Shown: positions 63,852-64,000 of the stretch, piece after piece | Layout of the letters: each line of letters begins with the position of its first letter | Position numbering within the stretch: the first letter of the stretch is position 1 | Source: Pantoea sp. IMH | Lineage (GTDB): Bacteria > Pseudomonadota > Gammaproteobacteria > Enterobacterales > Enterobacteriaceae | Assembly (NCBI RefSeq): GCF_000599885.1 | Contig: NZ_JFGT01000005.1 | Span: 310,001-374,000, forward strand | Reading direction: 5' to 3' | Length of the DNA: 64,000 bases | Position numbers and translations under genes: made by a program | Notes under the pieces: model-generated | What the model was told of the DNA's origin: nothing | What the model saw: the letters and a program-made list of their open reading frames with translations, nothing else | The model's database searches: none

Positions 63852-64000
63852 CAGGTGAGCCGCAGCATTTACGACCAAACTATTGTATTGTTGACGAGTG
63901 TGATCTTCAGTTGCAGCGTTTCGCGCGGCTAATGAGAGGCTTTACTCCCGGGTGGGGATTAAAGATTGTCATTAGTCGCGAGGATGCAGATGAGGATTGA
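63852..64000 (+). promoter_or_regulatory. pnp promoter region and RNase III-type leader hairpin
   Basis: A 12-bp stem pairs 63924-63935 (CGCGGCTAATGA) with 63969-63980 (TCATTAGTCGCG) with one G-U wobble. It matches the long 5' hairpin of the E. coli pnp mRNA, which RNase III cuts and PNPase then uses for autocontrol. The window ends before the pnp start codon. The E. coli sRNA SraG maps to this interval too, but nothing here allows me to call it. Confidence 0.7.

Noticed and set aside
63743-64000. SraG small RNA between rpsO and pnp
   Set aside because: The location is right by analogy with E. coli, but I could not identify a promoter or terminator for it on the relevant strand.

Overview
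The window is chromosomal core sequence from an enterobacterium. Nearly every protein aligns closely with its Escherichia coli counterpart and the order follows E. coli over long stretches: aaeXAB..yhcO-yhcN-argR/mdh-degS-degQ-zapG-zapE-rplM-rpsI-sspAB, gltBD/arcB-arcZ-mtgA, npr-rapZ-ptsN-hpf-rpoN-lptBAC-kdsCD-yrbG/mlaFEDCB-ibaG-murA, sfsB, ispB/rplU-rpmA-obgE, dacB/greA, yhbY/rlmE-ftsH-folP-glmM-secG-leuU-metY-rimP-nusA-infB-rbfA-truB-rpsO-(pnp). Several E. coli neighbours are missing (yhcC, elbB, yhbE) and a few genes are added. This suggests a relative outside Escherichia/Salmonella, possibly Erwiniaceae (Erwinia or Pantoea). That placement is inference from synteny, not a phylogeny.

Layout. 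0-5.8 kb: the aromatic-acid efflux genes aaeX(partial)-aaeA-aaeB, an inserted succinate-semialdehyde-type dehydrogenase, a barstar-family protein and two tandem DUF1471 (YhcN/BhsA-like) secreted peptides. A strongly structured, terminator-ended RNA region lies downstream of the DUF1471 pair. 6.3-15.1 kb: argR/mdh, the periplasmic proteases degS and degQ, the division/envelope genes zapG and zapE, ribosomal proteins L13/S9 and sspAB. 15.1-20.3 kb: an accessory nitric-oxide detoxification cassette norVW-tehB, divergent from norR. It has a recognisable sigma-54 promoter and three GT-N7-AC NorR sites. 20.4-30 kb: glutamate synthase gltBD, the ArcB hybrid kinase and the ArcZ small RNA, with two long non-coding gaps where E. 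coli carries yhcC and elbB. 30.4-39.2 kb: mtgA, then the long leftward rpoN/Lpt/Kds operon. 39.4-48.2 kb: the Mla phospholipid transport operon, ibaG, murA, sfsB, ispB, rplU-rpmA, obgE. 48.3-64 kb: dacB, greA, yhbY, rlmE-ftsH, folP-glmM, secG, two tRNAs, and the rimP-nusA-infB-rbfA-truB-rpsO transcription/translation operon, ending inside the pnp leader.

Functional links. ArgR (6.3 kb) has paired operator boxes at its own gene, and a perfect ARG-box core lies between gltB and arcB. Sigma-54 (rpoN, 33.3 kb) is the factor needed by the NorR-driven norVW-tehB promoter. LptABC, KdsCD, MlaBCDEF, MurA, MtgA, DacB, GlmM, RapZ and FtsH form a dense envelope-biogenesis set.

No insertion sequence, prophage, CRISPR array or defence system was found. 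The least explained parts are the structured region at 4.9-5.1 kb, a hexamer tandem repeat inside a palindrome at 2.98-3.03 kb, an amber-interrupted small frame at 6.1-6.3 kb, and a tRNA-Leu acceptor-stem mismatch at 56.8 kb.
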